A stretch of DNA of 64,000 nt from Saccharothrix espanaensis DSM 44229 (lineage in GTDB: Bacteria; Actinomycetota; Actinomycetes; Mycobacteriales; Pseudonocardiaceae), in NCBI RefSeq assembly GCF_000328705.1, contig NC_019673.1, positions 7,575,501-7,639,500 on the forward strand, in the 5' to 3' direction. A program made the translations under genes and the position numbers. Shown here one piece after another: positions 19,977 through 28,709 of this stretch. The notes below the pieces were generated by a model. That model saw nothing but the letters and a program-made list of their open reading frames with translations. It searched no databases and was not told the origin of the DNA. How positions within the stretch are numbered: position 1 is the first letter of the stretch; each line of letters begins with the position of its first letter.

Positions 19977-21005
19977 CTACTCGTCCGACTTGGCCGCCGG
20001 TCCGGTACCCGGGACCTTGGTGGCTTCGGCCTTCGCGTCCGGCTCGGCCGTGGCGTCCGGCCCGGTCTTCGGGTCGCCGGTGTCCTCGTCGGACTCCACC
20101 GCGGGTGTCGCGCCCCCACCGCCGTCGCCGTCGGTCGCCGCGTCACCGCGCACGATGACCTCGCGATCACCCTTCTTCGCCGCCAGCACGAAGTAGACGA
20201 TCGCGCCGAGGAACACCACCACCGACGTGATCACGTTGACCCGCAGGCCCCACACCATGGTCGCCGGGTCGGTCCGCATGATCTCGATCCAGAACCGGCC
20301 CGCGGTGTAGCCCGCGACGTAGAGCGCGAACACCCGGCCATGGCCCAGCCGGAACCTCCGGTCGGCCCACACGATCAGCAGCGCCACGCCCACGTTCCAC
20401 AGCAGCTCGTACAGGAACGTCGGGTGCACGATCATGATCGGCGTGTGGTCGATCGCGACGCCGGCCAGCTCGTCCTTGAACCCGGTCGCCGGGTCGATCC
20501 GCTCGTAGATCTCCAGCCCCCACGGCAGGTCGGTCGGACCGCCGTAGAGCTCCTGGTTGAAGTAGTTGCCCAGCCGGCCGATCGCCTGCGCGACCACGAT
20601 GCCGGGGGCGAGCGCGTCGGCCATCGCGGGCAGCGGGATGCCCCGCCGCCGGCACGCGATCCAGGCCCCGACGCCGCCCAGCGCGATGGCGCCCCAGATG
20701 CCCAGGCCGCCGTTCCAGATGGCGAAGGCCTCCCACGGGTTCTTGCCCTCGCCGAAGTACTTGTGCCAGTCCGTCGCGACGTGGTAGAGGCGGCCGCCGA
20801 CCAGGCCGAACGGCACCGCGAACACCGCGATGTCGGTGACCTCGCCCTTCAGCCCGCCGCGCGCCACCCACCGCCGCTCGCCCCAGTAGATGGCCACGAT
20901 GATGCCGGCGATGATGCACAGCGCGTAGGCGCGGAGGGGGATCGGCCCGAGCTGCCACACACCCCGGTCCGGGCTGGGGATCGTCGCGAGGAAAGTCGTC
21001 ACCAC
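19977..21005 (-). CDS. lgt: Prolipoprotein diacylglyceryl transferase
   Basis: A 342-residue membrane enzyme that attaches diacylglycerol to the lipobox Cys. It shows the Lgt signature GRLGNYFNQELYGGPTDLPW, the HPTFLYELLWN segment and seven predicted membrane helices. The last 70 residues are an acidic Ala/Gly/Pro/Thr-rich cytoplasmic tail, common in actinobacterial Lgt. GTG 21005 follows TACGGT (21013-21018) by 7 nt without a Shine-Dalgarno, so a leaderless start is likely; GTG 21014 is an in-frame alternative. It clearly serves lipoproteins such as those at 16319 and 45144. Confidence 0.95.
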   Translation of the reverse strand: MVTTFLATIPSPDRGVWQLGPIPLRAYALCIIAGIIVAIYWGERRWVARGGLKGEVTDIAVFAVPFGLVGGRLYHVATDWHKYFGEGKNPWEAFAIWNGGLGIWGAIALGGVGAWIACRRRGIPLPAMADALAPGIVVAQAIGRLGNYFNQELYGGPTDLPWGLEIYERIDPATGFKDELAGVAIDHTPIMIVHPTFLYELLWNVGVALLIVWADRRFRLGHGRVFALYVAGYTAGRFWIEIMRTDPATMVWGLRVNVITSVVVFLGAIVYFVLAAKKGDREVIVRGDAATDGDGGGGATPAVESDEDTGDPKTGPDATAEPDAKAEATKVPGTGPAAKSDE

Positions 21006-21037
21006 GGCCCCCACCGTAGTCGGTGGTCGAAACCCGC

Positions 21038-21592
21038 CTACGCGGACAGCTCGATTGTTACCGGGAAGGGCCGCTCGAACCGGAGCACGCCCGCCTCGCT
21101 GCGCGCCACCTCGACGTACTCGCCGCCCTCCAGCTCGAACAACATCGCCACGGCCTGGTCCCCCTTGGGATCCACGACCAGGTAGAACGGCACCCCGCCC
21201 TCCGCGTACCGCTGCCGCTTGATCCCGTAGTCCTTGAACCGGGTGCTCGGCGACACCACCTCACCCACCAGCACCAGGTCCTCGACCGGCGACACCAGGC
21301 CCTTGAACCCGGGCCGGGTGGTCACGGTGAAGTCGGGGATCAGCAACGTGTCGCCCGGCAGACCGATGTTCAGCTCCACGGTCGCCTTGAACCCCGGTGG
21401 GCAGGCCGTGCGCAACGCGAAGTAGGCATCGCCGATGAGGGTCTGGTGGTAGTTCGTGCCGAGGGGGCTCACGAGGAGCGACCCGTCGACGAGTTCGACC
21501 CGTTGCGACGGGTCGTCGGGTAGAGCGAGGACGTCTTCCACGGTCCAGTCGCCGTCGTGCTTGGGCAACAGGTACTCGGCCGTCACAGCCAC
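21038..21592 (-). CDS. Uma2 family (DUF820) putative restriction-like endonuclease
   Basis: A 184-residue PD-(D/E)XK-fold protein. It has VELVDGSLLVSPLGTNYHQT, the catalytic-type LLIPDFTV (D) and LVLVGEVVSPSTRFKDYGIK (E...K), plus AEGGVPFYLVVDP. These are standard Uma2 motifs; the family is abundant in actinomycetes and its function is unproven. GGAGG lies 9 nt before GTG 21592. It sits between the trpA terminator and lgt, in the same direction, and 32 nt from the lgt start. Confidence 0.88.
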   Translation of the reverse strand: MAVTAEYLLPKHDGDWTVEDVLALPDDPSQRVELVDGSLLVSPLGTNYHQTLIGDAYFALRTACPPGFKATVELNIGLPGDTLLIPDFTVTTRPGFKGLVSPVEDLVLVGEVVSPSTRFKDYGIKRQRYAEGGVPFYLVVDPKGDQAVAMLFELEGGEYVEVARSEAGVLRFERPFPVTIELSA

Positions 21593-21693
21593 CGGGCATC
21601 ACCTCCAGGAACGGCCCGACGCACGCCGGTGTCGCACGTCGGATCGGGAGCGGGCTTGATCATGAGCCCAGGATCCCGATGCCCACCGACAAT

Positions 21694-21718
21694 TCCGGGG
21701 CCCGATCAGGGCCCCGGA
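21694..21718 (-). terminator. Terminator downstream of trpA
   Basis: A perfect 10-bp stem TCCGGGGCCC / GGGCCCCGGA with a GATCA loop, 26 bp beyond the trpA stop on the transcript. It ends the trp operon before the Uma2 gene. Confidence 0.8.
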
Positions 21719-21743
21719 CGTCGGTTCACTCGATGGTGTGGTC

Positions 21744-22529
21744 TCAGGCCGGGGTGGGAACCGTCCGGACGCCCTCGGCGAGTTCACGCGTCAGCGCCGC
21801 CACGGTGTCGTCCTGCACCGCGCTGACGAACGCCGACCCGACGATGACCCCGTCCGCGAACGCCGCCAGTTCCGCCGCCTGCGCGCCTGACCGCACGCCC
21901 AGGCCCACCGCGACCGGCATGGAGGTGTGCTCGCGCACCCGCTCCACCAGCGCCGGGGCCGCCGTGGACACCACGTCGCGGGCCCCGGTCACCCCCATCA
22001 CCGAGGTCGCGTACAGGAACCCGCGCGACGACCGCGCGGTCAGGTCGATCCGCTCCTCCGTGGAGGACGGCGCGACCAGGAAGATCCGGTCCAGGTCGTG
22101 CGCCTCGGACGCGGCCAGCCACTCCCCGGCCTCGTCGGGCACCAGGTCGGGGGTGATCAGGCCCAGGCCGCCGGCCGCCGCGAGGTCGCGCGCGAACGCG
22201 TCCACCCCGTACTTGAGCACCGGGTTCCAGTAGGTCATCACCACGGCCCGCCCGCCGGCCGCGGCCACCGCCTCGACCACGCCGAACAGGTCCCGCACCC
22301 GGAACCCGCCGCCCAGCGCCTGCTCGGCGGCCCGCTGGATGGTCGGCCCGTCCATCACCGGGTCGGAGAACGGCAGGCCGACCTCGACCACGTCGCAGCC
22401 GGACCCGACCATGGCCCGCAGCACGTCCTTGGACCCCTCGACGGTGGGGTACCCGGCGGGCAGGTAGCCGATCAGCGCCGCCCGCGACTGCGCCCGGCAC
22501 TCCTCGAACACCCCGGCAAGCCTGCTCAT
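21744..22529 (-). CDS. trpA: Tryptophan synthase alpha chain
   Basis: A 261-residue TIM-barrel subunit that cleaves indole-3-glycerol phosphate to indole. The catalytic Glu is in VVEVGLPFSDP and the Asp in PVMDGPTIQRAAEQAL; the phosphate site is in VAVGLGVRSGAQAAEL. Its ATG overlaps the trpB stop by 4 nt (ATGA), giving coupled synthesis of the two subunits. Confidence 0.97.
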   Translation of the reverse strand: MSRLAGVFEECRAQSRAALIGYLPAGYPTVEGSKDVLRAMVGSGCDVVEVGLPFSDPVMDGPTIQRAAEQALGGGFRVRDLFGVVEAVAAAGGRAVVMTYWNPVLKYGVDAFARDLAAAGGLGLITPDLVPDEAGEWLAASEAHDLDRIFLVAPSSTEERIDLTARSSRGFLYATSVMGVTGARDVVSTAAPALVERVREHTSMPVAVGLGVRSGAQAAELAAFADGVIVGSAFVSAVQDDTVAALTRELAEGVRTVPTPA

Positions 22530-23749
22530 GACTCCACTCCCAGCCCGAACCACTTGATCGCGGTGTCCATGTCCTTGTCGCCGCGGCCGGACAGGTTCAC
22601 CACGATCAACCCGTCCGGGCCCAGTTCGCGGCCCAGGACCAGCGCGCCGGCCAGCGCGTGCGCGGACTCGATCGCCGGGATGATGCCCTCGGTCCGGGAC
22701 AGCAGCGCGAAGGCCTCCATCGCCTCCGCGTCGGTCACCGGCCGGTACTCGGCGCGGCCGGTGTCCTTGAGGTGCGCGTGCTCCGGGCCGACGCCGGGGT
22801 AGTCCAGCCCGGCCGAGATGGAGTGCGCCTCGGTGATCTGGCCGTCCTCGTCCTGCATCACGTAGGACATCGCGCCGTGCAGCGACCCGGGCGTGCCCAC
22901 GGTCAGCGTCGCGCCGTGCCGGTCGGTGTCGATGCCGTCACCGCCGGGCTCCAGCCCGACCAGCCGCACCGACGGGTCGTCGATGAAGCCGTGGAAGATG
23001 CCGATCGCGTTGGACCCGCCGCCCACGCACGCGGCGACCGCGTCGGGCAGCCGGCCCGCCTGCTCCAGGACCTGGGCGCGCGCCTCGATGCCGATCACCC
23101 GGTGGAAGTCGCGCACCAGCACCGGGAACGGGTGCGGACCCGCCGCCGTGCCGAGCAGGTAGTGGGTGTCCTCGACGTTGGCCACCCAGTCGCGCAGGGC
23201 CTCGTTGATCGCGTCCTTCAGCGTCCGCGAGCCGGTCTTGACCGGGATGACCTCGGCGCCGAGCAGCCGCATCCGCGCCACGTTCAGCGACTGCCGCTCG
23301 GTGTCGACCTCGCCCATGTAGATGACGCAGTCCAGGCCCATCAGCGCGCACGCGGTGGCCGTGGCGACGCCGTGCTGGCCCGCCCCGGTCTCCGCGATGA
23401 CCCGCTGCTTGCCCATCCGCTTGGTGAGCAGCGCCTGGCCCAGCACGTTGTTGATCTTGTGCGACCCGGTGTGGTTGAGGTCCTCGCGCTTGAGGAACAC
23501 CCGCGCCCCACCGGCGTGCGACGCGAACTTGGGGACCTCGGTGAGCAGCGACGGCCGGCCCGCGTAGTCGCGCAGCAGCCGGAAGAACTCGTCCAGGAAC
23601 TCCGGGTCGACGCGCGCCTTCTCGTAGAAGGTCGCCAGCTCGTCGACGGCGGCGATGAGCGCTTCCGGCATGTACCGGCCGCCCCAGGGCCCGAAGTGGC
23701 CACGCTCGTCCGGGTCGTGGGGTGTGGGTGCCAACTGGCCGCGCGACAT
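22526..23749 (-). CDS. trpB: Tryptophan synthase beta chain
   Basis: A 407-residue PLP enzyme joining indole and serine. The PLP Lys is in NHTGSHKINNVLGQALL and the phosphate loop is CVGGGSNAIG. I chose ATG 23749 because AAGGGAG precedes it and it falls 11 nt after the trpC stop; the in-frame GTG at 23782 would overlap trpC. Confidence 0.97.
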   Translation of the reverse strand: MSRGQLAPTPHDPDERGHFGPWGGRYMPEALIAAVDELATFYEKARVDPEFLDEFFRLLRDYAGRPSLLTEVPKFASHAGGARVFLKREDLNHTGSHKINNVLGQALLTKRMGKQRVIAETGAGQHGVATATACALMGLDCVIYMGEVDTERQSLNVARMRLLGAEVIPVKTGSRTLKDAINEALRDWVANVEDTHYLLGTAAGPHPFPVLVRDFHRVIGIEARAQVLEQAGRLPDAVAACVGGGSNAIGIFHGFIDDPSVRLVGLEPGGDGIDTDRHGATLTVGTPGSLHGAMSYVMQDEDGQITEAHSISAGLDYPGVGPEHAHLKDTGRAEYRPVTDAEAMEAFALLSRTEGIIPAIESAHALAGALVLGRELGPDGLIVVNLSGRGDKDMDTAIKWFGLGVES

Positions 23750-23760
23750 GCGCTGCTCCC

Positions 23761-24570
23761 TTACCGGCTCGGCCGGGGACACGCGGGGTGGGACCCCGCC
23801 GTCACCAGCTTGTTGACCGCGACCTTGGGGTCGCCGCTCGTCACGAGGGACTCGCCGACCAGCACCGCGTCCGCGCCCGCTCCCGCGTACGACATCAGGT
23901 CGCCCGGCCCGGTCACCCCGGACTCGGCGATCTTGATCGTCTCGAAGGGCAGGCCGGGCGCGATCCGCCCGAACACGTCCTTGTCCACTTCCAGCGTGTG
24001 CAGGTTGCGCGCGTTCACGCCGATCACGCTCGCACCGGCCTCCAGCGCGCGGTCGGCCTCCTCGGCCGTGTGCACCTCGACCAGCGCCGTCATGCCCAAC
24101 GACTCGACCCGGTCCAGCAGCGACACCAGGGCGTTCTGCTCCAGCGCCGCCACGATCAGCAGCACCAGGTCCGCGCCGTGCAGGCGCGCCTCGTGCACCT
24201 GGTAGGGGCTGACGATGAAGTCCTTGCGCAGCAACGGGACACCGACCGCGGCTCGCACCGCGTCGAAGTCCGCCAACGACCCGCCGAAGCGCCGCTGCTC
24301 GGTCAGCACGCTGATCGCCCGCGCGCCGCCCAGCTCGTACTGCGCGGCCAGTTCGGCCGGCTCCGGGATCTCCGCCAGCGCGCCCTTGGACGGGCTGCGC
24401 CGCTTGACCTCCGCGATCACGCCCACGCCCGGCGACCGCAGGACCGCCATCACGTCCTGCGGGGGCGCCACCTTCGCGGCCTTCGCCCTGAGCACGTCGA
24501 AGGGCAGTTCCGCCTCGCGCACGGCCAAGTCCTCGCGGACGCCCTCGATGATCGACTCCAGAACGGTCAT
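23761..24570 (-). CDS. trpC: Indole-3-glycerol phosphate synthase
   Basis: A 269-residue TIM barrel with AEVKRRSPSKGAL, LLRKDFIVSPYQVHEARLHG, GVNARNLHTLEV and IAESGVTGPGDL. It catalyses ring closure of CdRP. trpF is not present in the operon, consistent with a bifunctional HisA/PriA performing that step. A 209-bp gap without a recognisable gene separates it from the Trp-operon membrane protein. Confidence 0.97.
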   Translation of the reverse strand: MTVLESIIEGVREDLAVREAELPFDVLRAKAAKVAPPQDVMAVLRSPGVGVIAEVKRRSPSKGALAEIPEPAELAAQYELGGARAISVLTEQRRFGGSLADFDAVRAAVGVPLLRKDFIVSPYQVHEARLHGADLVLLIVAALEQNALVSLLDRVESLGMTALVEVHTAEEADRALEAGASVIGVNARNLHTLEVDKDVFGRIAPGLPFETIKIAESGVTGPGDLMSYAGAGADAVLVGESLVTSGDPKVAVNKLVTAGSHPACPRPSR

Positions 24571-24779
24571 CCGAGCACCTCGCCCGTGTCCGTCAGTCCA
24601 TCCGTCCCGCTCGCCAGCTCCCGCACGTCATGCTCCCCTTCCCGCCACGAGGATGCTAACCCCGGCCGGCACCCCGTCCGGCCACCGGGTAGTCCCGTTC
24701 GCGCAGATGACCGGGGCCCTTCCGAGTCGACGTGCGCAAACGTGCGCCGCCCCGGCGTCAGCCGGCCGTCAGCAGCCGG

Positions 24780-25259
24780 TCAGTCCCGGTCCGTCGGATC
24801 GTCGCCGCGCTCCAGCGCGTTCCACAGCTCCCGCTCGGGATCCGCGCTGCGCTTGGCCGCACCCGGTGTCTGGTAGCCGCCGCCCAGCCGCGGCATCGCC
24901 GCCCCCCGCACGACGAGGACAACGCCCGCGCCGAGCACGAGAACTCCGCCCAGCCCGGCGGTGGCACGTCCCAGCAGCTCGCCGGGCTCCGCCACGGCGG
25001 ACCACAGCGCGGCCGCGCCGGCCGCCAGCACGACCACGCCCAGCAGCCGCCGCACCAGGCCGCTCAACGCCACCACGGCGGCGATCGCGGCCAGGCACAG
25101 CAGCGCCAGGGGGACCAGGGCGGGCAGCACGACCTCGCCCCTTCGGTCCGCCGAAGCGTCCCAGACCAGTTTCGCCGACCCCCACAGCGCCGCCGCCCCG
25201 ACCAGGAGCAGCAGCACCACGATCCACAGTGGACGCCGGGCGGGGGGCACCTCAGACAC
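24780..25259 (-). CDS. Trp biosynthesis-associated membrane protein
   Basis: A 159-residue protein of the actinobacterial Trp_oprn_chp family, always found between trpE and trpC. Three to four helices are visible: LWIVVLLLLVGAAALWGSA, LVPLALLCLAAIAAVVALSG, LLGVVVLAAGAAALW and LGGVLVLGAGVVLVV. The C-terminus is hydrophilic. Its start overlaps the trpE stop by 8 nt. Its function is not established. Confidence 0.9.
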   Translation of the reverse strand: MSEVPPARRPLWIVVLLLLVGAAALWGSAKLVWDASADRRGEVVLPALVPLALLCLAAIAAVVALSGLVRRLLGVVVLAAGAAALWSAVAEPGELLGRATAGLGGVLVLGAGVVLVVRGAAMPRLGGGYQTPGAAKRSADPERELWNALERGDDPTDRD

Positions 25260-26793
25260 GGGCCGGGTCCACCGCCGGGGCCATGGTCTGCGCGGTCGCG
25301 ATCGCCGACAGCACCGCGCCCGCCTTGTTCAGGCACTCGTTGTCCTCGGCCACCGGGTCCGAGTCGGCCACGATGCCGCCGCCCGCCTGTACGTAGGCCA
25401 CGCCGTCGCGGACCAGCGCGGTCCGGATGGCGATGGCGGTGTCCGCGTCGCCCGCGAAGTCCAGGTAGCCCACCACGCCGCCGTACAGGCCGCGCCGGGT
25501 CGGCTCCAGCTCCTCGATCAGCTCCATCGCGCGCGGCTTGGGCGCGCCGGACAGCGTCCCGGCCGGGAAGCACGCCGCGACCGCGTCGAACGCCGTGCGC
25601 CCCTCGGCCAGCTCGCCGCTGACCGTGGACACGATGTGCATCACGTGGCTGTACCGCTCGACCTTGAAGAAGTCGACCACGGTCACCGAGCCCGGCTTGC
25701 AGACCCGGCCCAGGTCGTTGCGGCCCAGGTCGACCAGCATCAGGTGCTCGGCCCGCTCCTTGTGGTCGGCGAGCAGGTCCTTCTCCAGCAGGGCGTCCTC
25801 CTCGTCGTCCACGCCGCGCCAGCGGGTGCCCGCGATGGGGTGCGTGGTCGCCTTGCCGTCGCGCACGGTGACCAGCGACTCCGGACTGCACCCGACGATG
25901 TCGAAGTCGTCCAGCCTGAGCAGGTACATGTACGGGCTGGGGTTGGACGTGCGCAGCACGCGGTAGATGTCCAGCGGGTCGGCGCTGGTGCGCATCTCGA
26001 ACCGCTGCGAGAGCACCACCTGGAACGCCTCGCCCGCCCGGATGGCCTCCTTGGCCTTCTCCACGACCTCGTGGTGCTCCCGCTGCGACCGCCGCCGGAC
26101 GAACTCCGGCTTCGGCCGGGAGAACACCGCGACGGTCGGCGGCGCGGAGCTCTGCAGGTCCTGGGTCATCAGGTCCAGGCGCGCCACCGCGTCCTCGTAG
26201 GCGGCGTCGACCCGTGCCGGCGAGTTGTCCCAGTTGATCGCGTTGGCGATGAGCGTGACGGTGCCCTCGTGGTGGTCGAGCGCGGCCAGGTCGGTGGCCA
26301 GCAGCATGACCAGCTCGGGGACCTTCAGGTCGTCCTCGGCGAGGGTGGGCAGCTTCTCCAGCCGGCGCACCGCGTCGTAGCCGATGTAGCCGACCATGCC
26401 GCCGGTCAGCGGGGGCAGGCCGGGCAGCGGGTCGGTGCGCAGGACCTCGATCGTCTCGCGCAGCGCGACCAGCGGGTCCCCGCCCTCGGGCAGGCCCACC
26501 GGGTGCGGCCCGAGCCAGAACGCCTCGCCGCCGGTCGCGGTGAGCGCGCCCGCGCTGCGCGCGCCGACGAACGACCAGCGCGACCAGGACCGGCCGTTCT
26601 CGGCCGACTCGAACAGGAACGTGCCGGGACGGTCGGCCGCGAGCTTGCGGTAGAGCCCCACGGGGGTCTCCGCGTCCGCGAGCAGCCGGCGCACCACCGG
26701 GATCACCCGCCGCTCAGCGGCGAGTTCGCGGAACTCCTCACGCGTCGGGCTGACCTCGCCCAGACCCGCACCTGCACCGATGACGCTCACCAT
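25252..26793 (-). CDS. trpE: Anthranilate synthase component I
   Basis: A 513-residue chorismate-using enzyme. The feedback-inhibition motif is FLFESAENGRSWSRWSF. The chorismate-binding domain includes PFAGTRWRG-type HPIAGTRWRG, DLGRNDLGRV, and the terminal LSGAPKPRAMELIEELEPTR and QAGGGIVADSDP. The glutaminase TrpG is not in this window. ATG 26793 is 6 nt after CACAAT, so the start may be leaderless. An inverted repeat at 26805-26836 overlaps the promoter. Confidence 0.97.
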   Translation of the reverse strand: MVSVIGAGAGLGEVSPTREEFRELAAERRVIPVVRRLLADAETPVGLYRKLAADRPGTFLFESAENGRSWSRWSFVGARSAGALTATGGEAFWLGPHPVGLPEGGDPLVALRETIEVLRTDPLPGLPPLTGGMVGYIGYDAVRRLEKLPTLAEDDLKVPELVMLLATDLAALDHHEGTVTLIANAINWDNSPARVDAAYEDAVARLDLMTQDLQSSAPPTVAVFSRPKPEFVRRRSQREHHEVVEKAKEAIRAGEAFQVVLSQRFEMRTSADPLDIYRVLRTSNPSPYMYLLRLDDFDIVGCSPESLVTVRDGKATTHPIAGTRWRGVDDEEDALLEKDLLADHKERAEHLMLVDLGRNDLGRVCKPGSVTVVDFFKVERYSHVMHIVSTVSGELAEGRTAFDAVAACFPAGTLSGAPKPRAMELIEELEPTRRGLYGGVVGYLDFAGDADTAIAIRTALVRDGVAYVQAGGGIVADSDPVAEDNECLNKAGAVLSAIATAQTMAPAVDPARV

Positions 26794-26804
26794 GCGGTCA
26801 TTGT

Positions 26805-26836
26805 GCCGTGTCGCCCTATACGAATCCCGACACGGC
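26805..26836 (-). promoter_or_regulatory. Inverted repeat over the trpE promoter
   Basis: Perfect 9-bp arms GCCGTGTCG / CGACACGGC are separated by 14 nt that contain TATAGG on the transcribed strand. The element begins 12 bp before the trpE start codon. It could be a repressor site; no TRAP- or T-box-like leader is visible. Confidence 0.4.
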
Positions 26837-26858
26837 CTCCCGGACCCACACGGTCCCC

Positions 26859-27233
26859 CTATCGGGTCGTCGTGACACCACCTCGGGCTTGACCCGGACG
26901 GGCGACTCGTTCTCGCCGCCGGGGCGCGGAGCCCATCACACCGCCCGCACCCACCGCGACCGTCGCCGCCAGGTAACCGCCGGCACCGAGCCCGAGGACC
27001 AGAGGCGCGACGAAGGCGCGCAGCGCGCCGTTGACGTCGGCGAGTTCGGCGGCCAACCCGCGACAGTCCGCGCACTCGTCCCAATGCGCCCCGACCTGGG
27101 CGGCCTCCCGCTTCGACACACCACCCCGGGTCCACGCGCCGAGCCGATCCACGGCGGCACGGCAGCGCTCAGCTGAACCCCGGCCAAGTGCTGTTGCAGG
27201 AACGCCTGCTCCGGGCGTGCCGCCGCGCAGACC
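26859..27233 (-). pseudogene. Remnant of a sigma factor C-terminus with zinc-finger (zf-HC2) segment
   Basis: One frame reads PEQAFLQQHLAGVQLS and, after a one-base frame change, another reads RCRAAVDRLGAWTRGGVSKREA, then HWDECADCRGLAAELADVN (the H..C..C zf-HC2 motif) and LRAFVAPLVLGLGAGGYLAA. This matches the C-terminal end of actinobacterial RNA-polymerase sigma factors that carry a zf-HC2 domain and a membrane segment. The N-terminal sigma2 and sigma4 regions are absent, so it is truncated as well as frameshifted. Confidence 0.55.
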
Positions 27234-27316
27234 CCGACAGCGGCACCACCACGGCACCGGGCGGCGATCCCAGCGCACCTGTGTGACGCTCAACCCGATC
27301 ACCACCGCCGACGATA

Positions 27317-27334
27317 TTTCAACGTACGTTGAAA
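27317..27334. promoter_or_regulatory. TetR operator palindrome
   Basis: TTTCAACGTACGTTGAAA is a perfect 18-bp palindrome 11 bp before the TetR-family start codon. Its position implies autorepression. Confidence 0.75.
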
Positions 27335-27345
27335 AAAGGCGCGAG

Positions 27346-27978
27346 GTGACTCATCATGGAGAAGTGGACGAAGGCACGCAACAGACCGAACCGAAACGCC
27401 GGGGCCGCCGCGCGGGCGGGGAGGACACCAAGGCCGCGCTGCTCGCCGCCGCGCGCGAGACCTTCGTCGAACGCGGCTACGAGGGCGCGACCGTGCGCTC
27501 CATCGCCTCCCGGGCCGGTGTCGACGCCGCGATGGTCAACCACTGGTTCGGCGGCAAGGAGGGCCTGTTCGCCAAGGCCGTGCTTCAACTCCCGATCGAC
27601 CCGAACACCCTGGTCGAACGCCTCCTCGACGGACCGCCCGACCAGATCGGCGAACGGATCGTGCGCAACTTCCTGGGCGTCTGGGACGCCACCGGCGGCG
27701 GCCACTTCGCCGCCCTGATGCGCAGCGTGACCGCGCACGACCGGGTCGCGGACGTGCTCCGCGAGTTCTTCGTCCAGCACCTGCTGCACCGGGTCCTGTC
27801 CGGCATCGGCTCGGACCAGCCCGAACTGCGCGCCACGCTCGCCGCGACCCAGATCTTCGGCATGGGCATGGTCCGCTACGTGGTCCGCTTCGAACCGCTC
27901 GCCACCGCCGACGTCGAGACCATGGTCAAGGCGGTCGCGCCGAACATCCAGCGCTACCTCACCGGCGACATCGGCTGA
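27346..27978 (+). CDS. TetR/AcrR family regulator
   Basis: A 210-residue protein. The N-terminal HTH reads AARETFVERGYEGATVRSIA and RAGVDAAMVNHWFGGKEGLF. The C-terminal domain (FVQHLLHRVLSGIGSDQPEL, IFGMGMVRYVVRFEPLA) resembles the common actinomycete TetR_C group with unknown ligands. I chose GTG 27346, which has AAAGG upstream and lies just after the palindrome. The ORF extends further upstream without a plausible start. Its target beyond itself is unknown; trpE and hisI on either side are candidates only by position. Confidence 0.85.
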   Translation: MTHHGEVDEGTQQTEPKRRGRRAGGEDTKAALLAAARETFVERGYEGATVRSIASRAGVDAAMVNHWFGGKEGLFAKAVLQLPIDPNTLVERLLDGPPDQIGERIVRNFLGVWDATGGGHFAALMRSVTAHDRVADVLREFFVQHLLHRVLSGIGSDQPELRATLAATQIFGMGMVRYVVRFEPLATADVETMVKAVAPNIQRYLTGDIG

Positions 27979-27991
27979 CGAGAAGGCCGCC

Positions 27992-28345
27992 TCACCCCTC
28001 GCCCGCCAGCAGCACCGACGCGTCGAAACACGTCCGGTCCCCGGTGTGGCAGGCCCCGTCGACCTGGTCCACGACCAGCAACAACGTGTCGCCGTCGCAG
28101 TCCAGCCGCACCTCGTGCACGTACTGGGTGTGCCCGGACGTCTCGCCCTTCACCCACAACTGCCGGCGGCTGCGCGAGTAGTACGTGGCGCGGCGCGTGG
28201 TCAGCGTGCGGTGCAACGCCTCGTCGTCCATCCACGCGACCATCAGCACCTCCTTGGTGCCCCGCTGCTGCGCCACCGCGCACACCAGCCCGTCCGGGGT
28301 GCGCTTGAGCCGGGCGGCGATCGTCGGGTCCAGCGCGCCGGTCAC
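27992..28345 (-). CDS. hisI: Phosphoribosyl-AMP cyclohydrolase
   Basis: A 117-residue stand-alone HisI without the HisE domain. It carries VLMVAWMDDEALHRTL, TYYSRSRRQLWVKGETSGHT and the metal-binding DCDGDTLLLVV...GACHTG...CF Cys/His/Asp set. It opens the ring of PR-AMP in histidine synthesis. GTG 28345 overlaps the preceding membrane-protein stop by 4 nt. hisE and hisG lie elsewhere. Confidence 0.96.
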   Translation of the reverse strand: MTGALDPTIAARLKRTPDGLVCAVAQQRGTKEVLMVAWMDDEALHRTLTTRRATYYSRSRRQLWVKGETSGHTQYVHEVRLDCDGDTLLLVVDQVDGACHTGDRTCFDASVLLAGEG

Positions 28346-28707
28346 CGCTCGCCCCCGAAGTGCAGCCGGGCCGGCCGCGTGTTCAGCAGCACGGCGCCGA
28401 AGATGTGCAGGGCCGACAGCAGCCCGGACAGCACCAGCACCCACACCGGGCCCTCGCCGAGCACCGCCAGCAGGTGGATCAGCCCGACCAGCATGTAGAC
28501 CACCGCGCCGGCCGGCCGGAGCAGCCGCAGACCGGCCAGCAGACCGCCCGCCACCAGCAGTTCCAGCACCAGCAGGATGATCGGGAACCGGATCCAGCCC
28601 GGGTCGCCGTCACCCTGCCAGCGGATCAGCCCCTCCACCACGAACAGCAGACCGCCGACCGCCCCGACCAGGACGGCCAACCGGACCTCGATGGGTGTGT
28701 CGCGCAT
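28342..28707 (-). CDS. Four-helix membrane protein between hisF and hisI
   Basis: A 121-residue protein with four predicted helices: LAVLVGAVGGLLFVVEGLIR, FPIILLVLELLVAGGLLAGL, AVVYMLVGLIHLLAV and VWVLVLSGLLSALHIFGAVL. No catalytic motif is seen. It starts 3 nt after hisF and is translationally coupled to hisI, so it belongs to the his transcript. I do not recognise a function. Confidence 0.75.
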   Translation of the reverse strand: MRDTPIEVRLAVLVGAVGGLLFVVEGLIRWQGDGDPGWIRFPIILLVLELLVAGGLLAGLRLLRPAGAVVYMLVGLIHLLAVLGEGPVWVLVLSGLLSALHIFGAVLLNTRPARLHFGGER

Positions 28708-28709
28708 CG

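Noticed and set aside
27031..27345. N-terminal extension of the TetR gene upstream to 27031
   Set aside because: It would place the operator palindrome inside the gene and lacks any regulator homology or ribosome site.
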